DNA of 43,947 bases from Polyangiaceae bacterium (GTDB lineage: Bacteria > Myxococcota_A > Polyangia > Polyangiales > Polyangiaceae): contig JADLFU010000230.1 in NCBI GenBank assembly GCA_020849655.1, forward strand, positions 1 to 43,947, read 5' to 3'. Position numbers and translations under genes: made by a program. Position 1 is the stretch's first letter; each line of letters begins with the position of its first letter. The notes under the pieces were generated by a model. The model searched no databases. It was not told where the DNA came from and saw nothing but the letters and a program-made list of their open reading frames with translations. Positions 1 through 9,425 of this stretch are shown here, piece by piece.

Positions 1-1020
<1,020 letters not shown>

Positions 1021-1118
1021 CTCTAAGGCAACATGCGAGCTCGTGCTCAGGATTGGAGCAACGAGCCTCGATGGCTACGAACCCCTTCGGCCTACGTCGA
1101 AGGTGGGCGCTCCCTGTC

Positions 1119-1236
1119 TTCCGGTGGTGATATCGAAGAGGCCACACCCGATCCCATCTCGAACTCGGAAGTTAAGCTCTTCGGAGCCGATGGTACTGCA
1201 CGGGCAGCCGTGTGGGAGAGTAGGACGCCGCCGGGA
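1119..1236 (+). rRNA. rrf: 5S ribosomal RNA
   Basis: A complete 5S rRNA of about 118 nt lies about 100 nt after the 23S end. It begins ttccggtggtgat and carries the conserved core cacacccgatcccatctcga and the 3' part gtgggagagtaggacgccgc. It is in the same orientation as the 23S gene, as in a standard rrn operon, and is followed at once by a strong intrinsic terminator. The 23S-5S spacer (1021-1118) shows no tRNA gene. The ends are estimated by similarity and may be off by a few bases. Confidence 0.95.
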
Positions 1237-1247
1237 TTATTCATGAG

Positions 1248-1286
1248 AGCCCCAAGACCCCACGGTCTTGGGGCTTTCGCTTTTTG
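1248..1286 (+). terminator. Intrinsic terminator of the rRNA operon
   Basis: A perfect 12-bp stem (agccccaagacc at 1248-1259 with ggtcttggggct at 1264-1275) closes a four-base loop, ccac. It is followed by ttcgcttttt. It starts 12 nt after the 5S rRNA and is the clearest Rho-independent terminator in the window. Confidence 0.93.
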
Positions 1287-1355
1287 TCTCGCGCGCGCGG
1301 GCGCCTCTCCTGGACCTGACAGCCCGGCGGCGCCGCCGAGAACGCCCGCATCGGC

Positions 1356-1727
1356 TCAGCGGCGACCGACGAGCTCGACGCTGACGGCGTCGACGCTGGT
1401 GGTCGTCGGCGGTCGGAGCTTCGTGATCGACACGGCCACGCGGGTCGCCGGCGTCGCCTCGAGCACGCGCTCGATGACGCGCGCGCCGAGGACCTCGAGC
1501 AGACGGAACGCCTGGCTCGTCCCCACCTCCACGATCAAGGACGCGAAGCGGTCGTAGTCGAAGACCTCCCTCAGGTGGTCGCTCGTCGGCAGCGCCTCGA
1601 CGGGGAGGGTGATCTCGACGTCGGCGAGGAAGTCCTGGAGGAGATCGCGCTCGGAGTCGCTGACGCCGTGCCTCGCGCGGAACCGGACGCCGGTCAGGCG
1701 GATCTTGTACTCGGCGCAGTCGATCAT
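1356..1727 (-). CDS. folB: Dihydroneopterin aldolase (FolB-like)
   Basis: A 123-residue protein of FolB size. FolB enzymes convert 7,8-dihydroneopterin to 6-hydroxymethyl-dihydropterin and glycolaldehyde in folate synthesis. The family pattern is visible: an N-terminal strand with VRFRARHGVSDSERDLLQDF (residues 14-33), a central FDYDRFASLIVEV (56-68) resembling the usual 'vdYa.v...v' segment, a 'FRLLEVLGARVIERVL' helix, and a C-terminal VAVSITKLRPP strand typical of the T-fold. The ATG at 1727 shares one base with the TGA of the upstream gene (TGATG) and has a GAGGG ribosome site about 7 nt before it. It is therefore probably translationally coupled to the sugar dehydrogenase gene, although the two have no obvious functional link. 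A related T-fold enzyme cannot be excluded. Confidence 0.82.
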   Translation of the reverse strand: MIDCAEYKIRLTGVRFRARHGVSDSERDLLQDFLADVEITLPVEALPTSDHLREVFDYDRFASLIVEVGTSQAFRLLEVLGARVIERVLEATPATRVAVSITKLRPPTTTSVDAVSVELVGRR

Positions 1728-3139
1728 CACCAGCCCTCGGGGGTCTTCAGATCCATCGGGGCGATCCAGAGTATCAGCCCGCTCGTGTCGTCGATGAGGA
1801 ACAGGCGCCCGTCGGGGTGGAAGGCGACGTCGGCGGGGCGACCGTTGATCGTCCCCTCGCCTCGCCCGAAGCCTCGTGTGAACGGGGTCTCCGGGCCCTT
1901 CGGCGCTCCGCTCGCCGGATCGGTCGGCACGGCGACCACGTCGGCGTTCTCCCACGCGCCGTTGGTGCCGTGCTTGGCGACGAAGATCGCGCCGGCGAAG
2001 GGCGCAGGCCAGGTCGACGGCGCGAAGTCGAGGCCGAACGGCGTGTCTCCGAGGGGGAACGAGAGGAGCTCGGCGTCGACCTTCGAGCAGTCGCCGCCAG
2101 CGTAGGCGACCACGTTCGGGCCGACGCAGCAGGGGTAGCCGTAGTGACCCGGCGTGGGGTTGTTGACGCGGACGAGCTTCTCGCGCCCGCCGATGCTCTG
2201 CCAGCTGTCGCCGGTGAGCTCGTTCGCGTAGCAGGCGTCGTGCGCGTCGCAGCGGACGTACATCGGGTTGCGGAAGCCGTCGGCGACCACCGTCGTCGCG
2301 GCGGGCAGCGGGCCGGCGACGGAGAACCCGAGGACCGCGCCCTTGGTCAGCTCGTCGAGCTTGCAGCTGAACGTGTCGAAGCGCCCGCGCGTGGCGAACA
2401 TCTGGCCGCTCTTCGTGACGTCGATCGTGTGCGTGTAGCGGTAGCCGGCCTGCTCCGCCGCCGTCATCGGCATGCCGAGGTTCGCGACGAGCTCGCTCGC
2501 GCCCTTCGCCTTGCGCTCGCCGGGCGCCCTCGTGAAGCGACGGACGTCGTTCCACCGCGTGAAGTAGACGTGGCCACCGTGGAGCGCGAGGCCGTGGATG
2601 CACGCGAGGTCGGTCGGATCCGCGTCGTGGGCGAAGCAGTCGGAGCCGTCGAACGGCTCGCCGCCCGCGAAGACGAACTGCGAGTCGGCGCGTCCGTCGT
2701 GGTCGTCGTCCGGGAACACCAGGATCGCGCCCTTGCCGCCTTGCGCGCCGCCCGCGGTCGCCTTGGCGGGCGCGGTGATGAAGACGTCGCCGTCGTCGGC
2801 GATGCGGATCACGCGCGGCACGAACGGCGTCGTCTCGAGGGTCGCGCTGTACTGCCGTACGCAGAACCCCTCGGGGACCGCGATCAGCGCGGGAGCGGGC
2901 GCCGCCGTCGTCAGCCCGCAGAACGTACCAGGCACGCCGATCGCGCCCGCCGCGCCGTTGCCTGCGCTGGCCGCCGCCCCCGCCGCGCCTCCGCCCGCGC
3001 CACCTCCGCCCTGCGACGCGCCCGCCGCGCCAGGGTTCGATCCGGGAGGGGCGCTGTCGTCGCTCCCGCAGGCGGCGACCATCGCCGCGAGCGTCAGGGG
3101 GAGCAGAGCGGCGAGGAGGGCATGAGGGGAAGCGCGCAT
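1727..3139 (-). CDS. PQQ-type sugar dehydrogenase (glucose/sorbosone dehydrogenase family) lipoprotein
   Basis: A 470-residue exported protein. The chosen ATG gives a classic lipoprotein leader (MRASPHALLAALLPLTLAA, then a VAAC lipobox); longer in-frame starts add unrelated sequence. A Gly/Ala/Ser-rich linker of about 50 residues follows the Cys. The rest resembles six-bladed beta-propeller soluble sugar dehydrogenases: an N-terminal 'VPEGFCVRQYSATLETPRVIR'-type segment, repeated blades, and a C-terminal 'GAIFVAKHGTNGAWE...ADVAFHPDGRLFLIDDTSGLI' block typical of the family. These enzymes oxidise sugars or related alcohols outside the cytoplasm with PQQ; the substrate cannot be read here. It lies head-to-head with the kinase gene across 61 nt and runs directly into folB. 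Confidence 0.82.
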   Translation of the reverse strand: MRASPHALLAALLPLTLAAMVAACGSDDSAPPGSNPGAAGASQGGGGAGGGAAGAAASAGNGAAGAIGVPGTFCGLTTAAPAPALIAVPEGFCVRQYSATLETTPFVPRVIRIADDGDVFITAPAKATAGGAQGGKGAILVFPDDDHDGRADSQFVFAGGEPFDGSDCFAHDADPTDLACIHGLALHGGHVYFTRWNDVRRFTRAPGERKAKGASELVANLGMPMTAAEQAGYRYTHTIDVTKSGQMFATRGRFDTFSCKLDELTKGAVLGFSVAGPLPAATTVVADGFRNPMYVRCDAHDACYANELTGDSWQSIGGREKLVRVNNPTPGHYGYPCCVGPNVVAYAGGDCSKVDAELLSFPLGDTPFGLDFAPSTWPAPFAGAIFVAKHGTNGAWENADVVAVPTDPASGAPKGPETPFTRGFGRGEGTINGRPADVAFHPDGRLFLIDDTSGLILWIAPMDLKTPEGW

Positions 3140-3200
3140 CGAGGCCACCAGTCTTGAACGATCACCGCGCGCGGGTCCATCTGATAACTTTGCGGGTTCG

Positions 3201-4274
3201 ATGTCCTCGTCCCACTCCCGCGTGCAGTGCCCGACGTGCCTGCAGGAGTTCCCGGCCTCGCTCGGCGTGTGTCCGATCCACGGCCTCGCGCTCGTCTCGA
3301 GGACGTCCATCCGGCCCGTCGGGCCCGCCTCGCAGCAGCGCGTCGTCATCGCCGGTCGCTACGCCGTGAAGGCGCTCATCGGCGAGGGCGGGATGGCGCG
3401 CGTGTTCGCCGCGCACGACGAGCAGAGCGGCGCGCGCGTCGCCGTGAAGGTGCTCTCGCGGCTGTACGCGGGCGATCCGCGCGAGCGGGAGCGGTTCGCG
3501 CGAGAGGCGAAGACGATCGCGCGGATCTCGCACCCGTCGGTCGTGCGGCTGATCGACTCGGGCCAGCAGGACGACGGGCGCCCGGACCTCGTGATGGAGC
3601 TGCTCGAGGGCGAGTCGCTCTCCGAGCGCCTGAAGCGCGACGGGCGGATCGACGTGGCGCACGCGCTCGCGATCGGCGCCGACGTCGCGCGGGGCCTGCA
3701 CGCGGCGCACATGGCGGGCGTCGTGCATCGCGACGTCAAGCCCGGCAACATCTTCCTCACGCGCGACGGCCACACGAAGCTCGTCGATTTCGGGCTCTCG
3801 AAGACCTACGCGGCGACGGCGCTGACGGAGGCGGACGTCTCGGTCGGCACGGCGAGCTACATGGCGCCCGAGCAGCTGCTCGCCGACGGCGTCGACGATC
3901 GCACGGACGGGTTCGCGCTCGGCGTGACGCTGTACCGCGCGGTGACGGGCGCGATGCCGTACGACGTGAAGGGCAAGACGGAGCTCCTGTTTCGCCAGAT
4001 CGTCGAGCCCGCGCCGCTCGCGTCGACGCGGCGGCCGGACGTGGGCCCCGCGGTCGACGCCATCCTCGCCGCGGCGCTGCGCAAGAACCCGGCCGCGCGC
4101 TTCTCGCACCTGGAGGCCCTCGCGCAGGCGCTCCTCGCCGCGCGACTCGCGCCGGAGGTCGTGCCGGAGCTGCCGGCGGACGTCCCTCCGTCGTACTACG
4201 TGCCGCGGTCGGAGATGGCCGTCCGCGTCGCGCGCTCGCTGTGGGCGATGAAGGGCCTCGACGCGCCGTTCTAG
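3201..4274 (+). CDS. Eukaryote-like serine/threonine protein kinase with N-terminal zinc-ribbon-like segment
   Basis: A 357-residue cytoplasmic kinase. Residues 10-28 hold CPTC...CPIH, a small zinc-ribbon-like module. The kinase domain (about 53-315) has the Gly loop GEGGMARVF (61-69), the ATP-anchoring Lys in VAVKVL (K83), the catalytic loop VHRDVKPGN (D178), DFG (196-198) and APE (222-224), so it looks active. No transmembrane segment or sensory domain follows the kinase, unlike PknB-type kinases; the tail after about 320 is short and contains a PPSYYVPRSE segment. Myxobacteria encode many such kinases in development and signalling. The target is unknown; the SUMF1-like lipoprotein gene downstream is the nearest same-strand gene. 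Confidence 0.93.
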   Translation: MSSSHSRVQCPTCLQEFPASLGVCPIHGLALVSRTSIRPVGPASQQRVVIAGRYAVKALIGEGGMARVFAAHDEQSGARVAVKVLSRLYAGDPRERERFAREAKTIARISHPSVVRLIDSGQQDDGRPDLVMELLEGESLSERLKRDGRIDVAHALAIGADVARGLHAAHMAGVVHRDVKPGNIFLTRDGHTKLVDFGLSKTYAATALTEADVSVGTASYMAPEQLLADGVDDRTDGFALGVTLYRAVTGAMPYDVKGKTELLFRQIVEPAPLASTRRPDVGPAVDAILAAALRKNPAARFSHLEALAQALLAARLAPEVVPELPADVPPSYYVPRSEMAVRVARSLWAMKGLDAPF

Positions 4275-4325
4275 GCGAACCCCGCGAATTTCACGGCGGC
4301 GAGCCGCGTTCGGTACGATCGCGCG

Positions 4326-5270
4326 GTGCGCCCGATCTGGATCTCGTGCCTCCTCGTCGTGGGCTGTCGCCCCGCGGTCACCGACGATCGCCCGCCTCCC
4401 GCGGCGAGCGGCGGCGTCACCGCGGCGCCGCCTTCCGCCGCGCCTCCCGCCGCCTCGCCGTCCGCCGCGAGCCCGGACAGCGAGGCGGGAGGCGCGTCGT
4501 GCCCGCCAGGGATGGTCGCGATCCCGCCGACGGGGCCGGGGGGGTTCGAGATGGGCGCGGGGCTCCGTGGTGAGTCGGATAAACCTCACAGAGTGGTGTT
4601 GACGCGAGGGTACTGCCTCGACGCGACGGAGGTCACGGTCGCGGCGTACCGGGCGTGCGTGGAGGCGAGTGTTTGTAAGCTGCCCTACCTGGAGGACAGG
4701 TTCGCGACGTACCCGAGGCTGCCCGATCACCCAGTGAACATGGTGAACTGGGAGAAGGCGCGCGCCTACTGCGCCTGGGCCGACAAGCGCCTGCCCACCG
4801 AGGCCGAGTGGGAGTGGGCGGCCGCTGGCCCGGAGGGCTCGCGCTGGCCGTGGGGCGACAGACCGGATCCGGCGTGCGGCGAGAACGCGGACTTCACGCC
4901 GCTCGGCGCGCCGAAATCCAACCCGGGCGGCGACGTGGGCTGCCTCGGCGGCGGCACCTCCCCGGTAGGCGCGACGCCGCGCGGTGATCGCGGATGGCCC
5001 GGTGGCAGACTGCACGATCTCGCGGGCAACGTCTGGGAGTGGACGGAGGACTCGTACGCGCCGTACGGCGCCGAGGCCGTCACCGACCCGCTCGTCCGCC
5101 TCGAGAGCGCGAACCACGCGATCCGCGGCGGCGGCTGGAACCGCCCTCCGCGCGCGCTCCAGACGAAATTTCGGGGCGCGGCCGTGTACACCTACCAGGT
5201 GCCGGCGCTCGGGTTCCGCTGCGCGAAGGGCGCTCCCCACGCGACGCCGAGGCCCCGCGCGAAGCGCTGA
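4326..5270 (+). CDS. Formylglycine-generating-enzyme-like (SUMF1/EgtB fold) lipoprotein, probably non-catalytic
   Basis: A 314-residue protein starting at GTG, with a short lipoprotein leader ending LVVGC. A Pro/Ala/Ser linker follows, then an FGE-sulfatase fold (about residues 58-305). Its hallmarks are CPPGMVAIPP, GYCLDATEVTVAAYRACV, HPVNMVNWEKARAYCAW, KRLPTEAEWEWAA, LAGNVWEWTED, IRGGGWN and LGFRCAKG. The cysteine pair that makes true formylglycine-generating enzymes active, normally soon after the RGG(S/G)W motif, is absent (RPPRALQTKFRGA follows). It is therefore more likely a binding or structural member of the family than a sulfatase activator. It follows the kinase gene by 51 nt. Its TGA abuts the stop of the convergent acyltransferase gene with no spacer. 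Confidence 0.86.
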   Translation: MRPIWISCLLVVGCRPAVTDDRPPPAASGGVTAAPPSAAPPAASPSAASPDSEAGGASCPPGMVAIPPTGPGGFEMGAGLRGESDKPHRVVLTRGYCLDATEVTVAAYRACVEASVCKLPYLEDRFATYPRLPDHPVNMVNWEKARAYCAWADKRLPTEAEWEWAAAGPEGSRWPWGDRPDPACGENADFTPLGAPKSNPGGDVGCLGGGTSPVGATPRGDRGWPGGRLHDLAGNVWEWTEDSYAPYGAEAVTDPLVRLESANHAIRGGGWNRPPRALQTKFRGAAVYTYQVPALGFRCAKGAPHATPRPRAKR

Positions 5271-5849
5271 TCAGGCTCGCCGCGGGCTCTCTTCGTCGCG
5301 CAGCCTGACGGGGCCGAAGTCCTCCGGGTAGAGCGCGTGCGCGTCGGCGTAGAAGGCGCGGATCTTGTCCATGTCCGCCTTCACGTCGCCGGTCGTCTCG
5401 ATCTGCGCGCCGAACCCGCTCTGCTTCTTCGCGTAGTCGAGGCGCGCGCAGACGATCGGCACGCGCGCCTCGTGGGCGATCCAGTAGAACCCGCTCTTCC
5501 AGTGCTCGGTGCGGCCTCGCGTGCCCTCGGCGGGGATCATCAGCGCGAGCGAGTCGGCGTCGCGGAGCAGCGCCGCGCAGTGCTGCACCATGTCGTGGCG
5601 GCCGTCGCGGTCGACCGCGATGCCGCCGATGCGCTTGAGCAGCCAGCCGAGCGGGGGATCGAAGAGCGACTTCTTGCCGAGCCAGGAGACCTCGACCTCG
5701 AAGTACGACGCGATGAGCAGCGCGATGGGCAGATCCCAGTTCGACGTGTGCGGCGCGGCGATGAGCACGTACTTCTTCGCCGTGGGGCGCTCGCCGCAGG
5801 GCTCCCAGCCGATCAGATCGAGGAGGCGCTTCGCGTCTCGTTTTCGCAT
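5271..5849 (-). CDS. 1-acyl-sn-glycerol-3-phosphate acyltransferase family protein
   Basis: With the ATG at 5849 the protein has 192 residues. It carries the PlsC acyltransferase signatures APHTSNWD (H34-x4-D39) and PAEGTRGRTEHWKSGFYWIA, and GGIAVDRDGRHDM between them. This short class of the family transfers acyl groups to lysophosphatidate or similar acceptors; the acceptor cannot be determined here. An ATG at 5900 would add 17 residues and neither start has a good ribosome site, so the start is uncertain. Further upstream extension only overlaps the divergent gene. It ends back-to-back with the SUMF1-like gene. A second, unrelated PlsC-type gene lies at 8685. Confidence 0.85.
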   Translation of the reverse strand: MRKRDAKRLLDLIGWEPCGERPTAKKYVLIAAPHTSNWDLPIALLIASYFEVEVSWLGKKSLFDPPLGWLLKRIGGIAVDRDGRHDMVQHCAALLRDADSLALMIPAEGTRGRTEHWKSGFYWIAHEARVPIVCARLDYAKKQSGFGAQIETTGDVKADMDKIRAFYADAHALYPEDFGPVRLRDEESPRRA

Positions 5850-5994
5850 CGCGCGCAGCCCAGCAGAGGTGCTCGCCAGGCACAATTGCCGACGGCTCAT
5901 GGGGGCGCGTTGTGACCGGATCCTGACGCACGGCGCGCCGTCCTTCGCGCTGCCGCGTTTGTGCGGTAAGGGGGCGACCTCCATCGGCCTCGCC

Positions 5995-7554
5995 ATGCAC
6001 TCGCTCTCGCCCTCCGCGCAGCCCTCCTCCCCTTGTCGAGGCGCGCTCGCGCTCGCGCCGCTCGTCGAGCGGTTCTGCGAAGGGCGCCGGGTCGCGGTGC
6101 TCGGCGTCGCGACCTCCGGGCTCGCGCTCGAGCTGTCTCGGCGCGGCGCCCGCCTGGTCCACGCGTATGATCCCGAGCCCGCGCGCGTCGCCGAGGCGCT
6201 GATCACGCAGGCGGGGCGCGGCGTGTCGTACGCGACGCTCACCGATGGGGATCTCGGCGTCCGCGACGGCGCGTTCGACGTGACGGTCGTCTGCGCGCTC
6301 ACCGATCTGGGCGATGCGTCCGCGGCGATCTCGCGGGCGAGGCGGCTGACCTCCGCGTCGGGCGTCGTCGTCGTCGCGGGGGGCGAGGGGGAGGGCGCGC
6401 TCGGGTACTACGAGCTCTACGACACCCTGTCGCTGCAGCTCCCGGACGTGCGCATGCTCGGCGTCGTCGACTTCTCCGGCGTGTCGCTCGTGGATCTCGC
6501 GTCGGGCGGGGAGGGCGAGGTGTCGATCGACACGTCGCTCGCGCCCGCGGGCCGCGAGCCGAGCGCGTTCGTCGCGGTCGCGAGCGCGCGCCCGCTCTCG
6601 CTCGACGCGCTGACGCTGGTCGAGCTGCCCGCGACGTCCGCCGCGCCGGCCCCGGCCGAGGATGGGGTCGAGGTGATCGAGCTGCGGGCGCAGCTCGCCG
6701 CGTCCGCGGGCGAGGTCGAGCGGCTGCGCGAGGACCGCGCCGAGCTCGTCGCCAGGGTCGCGGAGGCAGACCGCCGCACCGGGGCCGCCGTCTCGGCGCT
6801 CGCGGACGCAGAGGCGGTGGCGCGGGCGTCGGAGGCGCGCCTCGTCGAGGCCGCCCGCGCGAGGGAGCTCGTCGCGGCCGAGCTCGCGAAGCAGAAGCAG
6901 GAGGCAGCTCGCCAGCGCCCCGCAGACCCACGCCCGCTTGCGGACGCGCAGGCCGCGCTGTCACGCGCGGAGGCGAGGGAGCGCGCGCTCGCGGCGAGGG
7001 TCGTCGATCTCGAGGGGAAGCTCGCGTCCTCCGCGCCCTCGGGAGAAGACCGCGCGGCGCTCGCCGCCGCGAAGTCCGCCGTCACCTCGCTCGAGGCCGC
7101 GCTCGCGGACGTGCGTGGAGCGGCGGCGAAGCAGGAGCGCGAGCTGTCCGCCGCGCGCGACGAGGCCTCGAGGCACGCGCGCGCGCTCGCTGACGCGACG
7201 CGAGCCGCCGCCGCACAGGGCTCCCGCGCCGACTCGGCGGACCGCGACGCGATGAAGGCGGAGCGTGACGCGATGAAGGCCGAGCGTGACGCGGCGCTGG
7301 CAGACGTCACGAAGCTCGAGGCGGCGATCGTCAGGCTCGAAGCGCGCCTCGCTGCCCTGCACGCCGCCGACGCGCGCGCCGCCGACGGGGGCGCGTCCGA
7401 TCTGGCCGCCGCCGAGGCGACGCTGCGCGACCGGGCGCGCGAGATCGCGGCGCTCGAGCGCGAGGTCGAGAACCGCGGCGACATGGTGCGCGCGCTCGTC
7501 TCGCAGCTCTCCCGCCTCACCGGCGCCGACACGCCGAGCGCGCGAGGCGGTTGA
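5995..7554 (+). CDS. Methyltransferase-like domain fused to a long coiled coil
   Basis: A 519-residue protein. Residues about 20-150 look like a Rossmann class I methyltransferase fold: VERFCEGRRVAVLGVATSGLALELSRRGARLVHAYDPEP is a motif I and II pattern, and GAFDVTVVCALTDLG corresponds to motif IV. The SAM-binding glycine pattern is degenerate (GVATSGLA), so catalysis is unproven. From about residue 225 to the end the protein is Ala/Glu/Arg-rich with heptad-like spacing, predicted coiled coil, including a tandem RDAMKAE repeat. A scaffold or cell-organisation role is possible but unproven. The start is the ATG just before MHSLSPSAQ; longer in-frame versions overlap the divergent acyltransferase gene. 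Confidence 0.72.
   Translation: MHSLSPSAQPSSPCRGALALAPLVERFCEGRRVAVLGVATSGLALELSRRGARLVHAYDPEPARVAEALITQAGRGVSYATLTDGDLGVRDGAFDVTVVCALTDLGDASAAISRARRLTSASGVVVVAGGEGEGALGYYELYDTLSLQLPDVRMLGVVDFSGVSLVDLASGGEGEVSIDTSLAPAGREPSAFVAVASARPLSLDALTLVELPATSAAPAPAEDGVEVIELRAQLAASAGEVERLREDRAELVARVAEADRRTGAAVSALADAEAVARASEARLVEAARARELVAAELAKQKQEAARQRPADPRPLADAQAALSRAEARERALAARVVDLEGKLASSAPSGEDRAALAAAKSAVTSLEAALADVRGAAAKQERELSAARDEASRHARALADATRAAAAQGSRADSADRDAMKAERDAMKAERDAALADVTKLEAAIVRLEARLAALHAADARAADGGASDLAAAEATLRDRAREIAALEREVENRGDMVRALVSQLSRLTGADTPSARGG
7243..7284 (+). repeat. Two tandem copies of a 21-bp unit inside the coiled-coil gene
   Basis: Units at 7243-7263 and 7264-7284 differ at two third-codon positions only. 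Each encodes RDAMKAE, and a partial third copy (RDA) follows. The repeat adds exactly one heptad, as expected for coiled-coil lengthening by duplication. Confidence 0.85.
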
Positions 7555-7578
7555 CACCGAGAGCGCCCCGCTTAGCTT
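7551..7578 (+). promoter_or_regulatory. Probable sigma-70-type promoter of dnaJ
   Basis: A perfect -35 box TTGACA (7551-7556) is followed after 16 nt by TAGCTT (7573-7578) as a -10-like element. The dnaJ ATG is 27 nt downstream. The -35 overlaps the stop codon of the preceding gene, so dnaJ can be transcribed independently. No CIRCE-type inverted repeat is visible. Confidence 0.55.
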
Positions 7579-7605
7579 GCGCGCGGGCCGCGGACTCACC
7601 TGACA

Positions 7606-8688
7606 ATGGCGGAGAAAAGGGACTACTACGAGGTGCTGGGGCTCGCCGAGGGCGCGTCGTCCGAGGAGATCCGCAAGGCGTACAAGCAGCTCGCGCTGAA
7701 GTACCACCCCGATCGCAACCAGGGCGACGCCGACGCGGAGGCGAGGTTCAAGGAGGCGACCGAGGCGTACCAGGTGCTCTCCGACGACGAGAAGCGCGCG
7801 CGGTACGACCAGTTCGGACACGACGGCGTCGACGGCTCGCTCGGCGGGCACAGCGCGGCCGACATCTTCTCGCACTTCCAGGATCTGTTCGGCGAGCTGT
7901 TCGGCGGATTCGCGGGCGGGCGATCGCAGCGCGGCCCGCGGCGCGGCGCGGACGTGCGCGTCCAGGAGCGGCTCACGCTGAAGGAGGCGGTCAACGGCAC
8001 GAAGCGCGAGGTCGTCGTGCGCGCGCCCGCGCCGTGCGACGCGTGCGCGGGGTCGGGCGCCGAGAAGGGCACCTCCCGCAAGCAGTGCGGCACCTGCGGC
8101 GGCGCGGGGCAGGTGTCGACCTCGCGCGGCTTCGTGATGTTCACCCAGCCCTGTCCTCGCTGTCGCGGCGTGGGCACCGTCGTCGAGACCCCGTGCGCCA
8201 CGTGCCGCGGGGCGGGTGAGACGGACAAGACGAAGCGCGTGATCGTCTCGTTCCCCGCCGGGATCGACGGCAACCAGCGGCTGCGCGTGCCCGGCCAGGG
8301 CATCGCGGGCCCGGGCGGCGCGCCAGCGGGTGATCTGTACGTCGACGTCGAGCTCGAGCCCGATCCGCGCTGGCAGCGCGATCAGCTCGATCTCATCACG
8401 CACGTCGGCGTGTCGTACTCGGCCGCGGCGCTCGGCGTGGAGCTGGAGCTCGAGCTGCTCGACGGATCGACGTTCGAGGTCGACGTCCCCGCGGGGACGC
8501 AGCCCGGCGCCGTGCTCTCGTTCAAGGGTAAGGGCGCGCCGCGGGTCGACGGCCGGGGGCGCGGTCAGCTGCACGTCGTCATCGACGTCAGGGTGCCGAA
8601 GAAGCTCTCCGCCCGCGCGAAGCAGCTGCTCGCGGAGCTCGACGCCGAGCTCGCCGACGCCCCGGCGGGGAAGCGGGCCGCGCCGTGA
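7606..8688 (+). CDS. dnaJ: Chaperone protein DnaJ (type I Hsp40)
   Basis: A 360-residue full-length DnaJ. The J domain (about 5-72) carries the HPD motif at 34-36 that stimulates the ATPase of DnaK. A Gly-rich segment with repeated GELFGGF/GG follows. The zinc-binding domain (about 145-207) has four repeats, [24 protein letters not shown] and CATCRGAG. The C-terminal substrate-binding domains end with [18 protein letters not shown]. It acts in the cytoplasm with DnaK and GrpE, neither of which is encoded nearby. Its TGA overlaps the GTG of the next acyltransferase gene (GTGA), so the two are probably translationally coupled. Confidence 0.96.
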   Translation: MAEKRDYYEVLGLAEGASSEEIRKAYKQLALKYHPDRNQGDADAEARFKEATEAYQVLSDDEKRARYDQFGHDGVDGSLGGHSAADIFSHFQDLFGELFGGFAGGRSQRGPRRGADVRVQERLTLKEAVNGTKREVVVRAPAPCDACAGSGAEKGTSRKQCGTCGGAGQVSTSRGFVMFTQPCPRCRGVGTVVETPCATCRGAGETDKTKRVIVSFPAGIDGNQRLRVPGQGIAGPGGAPAGDLYVDVELEPDPRWQRDQLDLITHVGVSYSAAALGVELELELLDGSTFEVDVPAGTQPGAVLSFKGKGAPRVDGRGRGQLHVVIDVRVPKKLSARAKQLLAELDAELADAPAGKRAAP

Positions 8689-9425
8689 GCGAGCGCTCGG
8701 GGTGGGCCGCGCTCGAGGTCATCTGGCCGATGGCGACCATCACGGCCGGCACGATCGCGGACGCCGCGCGCGGGACGCTGACGATCGAGGCGACCAACCG
8801 GCGGCTGACGTGGTGGGGCGCCGAGACGCTGCGCCGCACGGGGATCGAGCTGCGCCTGCGCGGCACCGGCCACCTCGCGGGCGGGCCTTTTCTCGTGATG
8901 AGCAACCATCTCAGCCACTTCGACGTGCCGCTCCTGTTCGCGGGGGTCGGCGGCAACCTGCGGATGGTCACGAAGACCGAGCTGTTTCGCATCCCCGTCT
9001 GGGGCCCGGCGATGCGCAAGTCCGGCTTCATCGAGATCGACCGGAAGAACCGCGAGCGCGCGCGCCAGAGCCTCGAGCGCGCGAAGGACACCCTGCGCGG
9101 CGGCGTCAACGTGTGGATCGCGCCCGAGGGCACGCGCTCGCGCGACGGCGAGCTGCAGGCCTTCAAGAAGGGCGGCTTCATCCTCGCGAGCGAGATGGGC
9201 GTCCCCATCCTGCCGGTCGCGATCGCCGGCACACACGAGATCCTCCCGCCGACGACGCTGAAGGCGCTGTCGGGCGGCACCGTCGCCATCGTGATTGGCG
9301 CGCCGATCGCGAGCGAGGGGCGCGACAAGGAGACCCTGCTCGCCGAGACGCGCGCCGCCATCGCCGGGCTGTGCGCCGAGGCGCGCGCGCTCCGCGCCGG
9401 TCAGCCGCCGAGCTCGAGCGAGTAG
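8685..9425 (+). CDS. plsC: 1-acyl-sn-glycerol-3-phosphate acyltransferase (PlsC family)
   Basis: A 246-residue protein from a GTG that overlaps the dnaJ stop. The four acyltransferase blocks are present: NHLSHFD (H75-x4-D80), a [24 protein letters not shown] segment for acceptor binding, [10 protein letters not shown] (147-151 core), and [17 protein letters not shown]. The N-terminal region [20 protein letters not shown] could form a weak membrane-associated helix. The expected role is acylation of lysophosphatidate to phosphatidate in membrane lipid synthesis. It differs clearly in sequence from the shorter family member at 5271. Its last 25 nt overlap the end of the convergent lipoprotein gene. 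Confidence 0.9.
   Translation: MSERSGWAALEVIWPMATITAGTIADAARGTLTIEATNRRLTWWGAETLRRTGIELRLRGTGHLAGGPFLVMSNHLSHFDVPLLFAGVGGNLRMVTKTELFRIPVWGPAMRKSGFIEIDRKNRERARQSLERAKDTLRGGVNVWIAPEGTRSRDGELQAFKKGGFILASEMGVPILPVAIAGTHEILPPTTLKALSGGTVAIVIGAPIASEGRDKETLLAETRAAIAGLCAEARALRAGQPPSSSE

Noticed and set aside
1033-1557. A 174-codon open frame across the 5S rRNA gene and its terminator
   Set aside because: It reads through a structural RNA and a terminator and shows no protein family features.
3154-3188. TTGAAC ... GATAAC as a promoter for the kinase gene
   Set aside because: The spacer would be 23 nt, too long for a sigma-70-type promoter.
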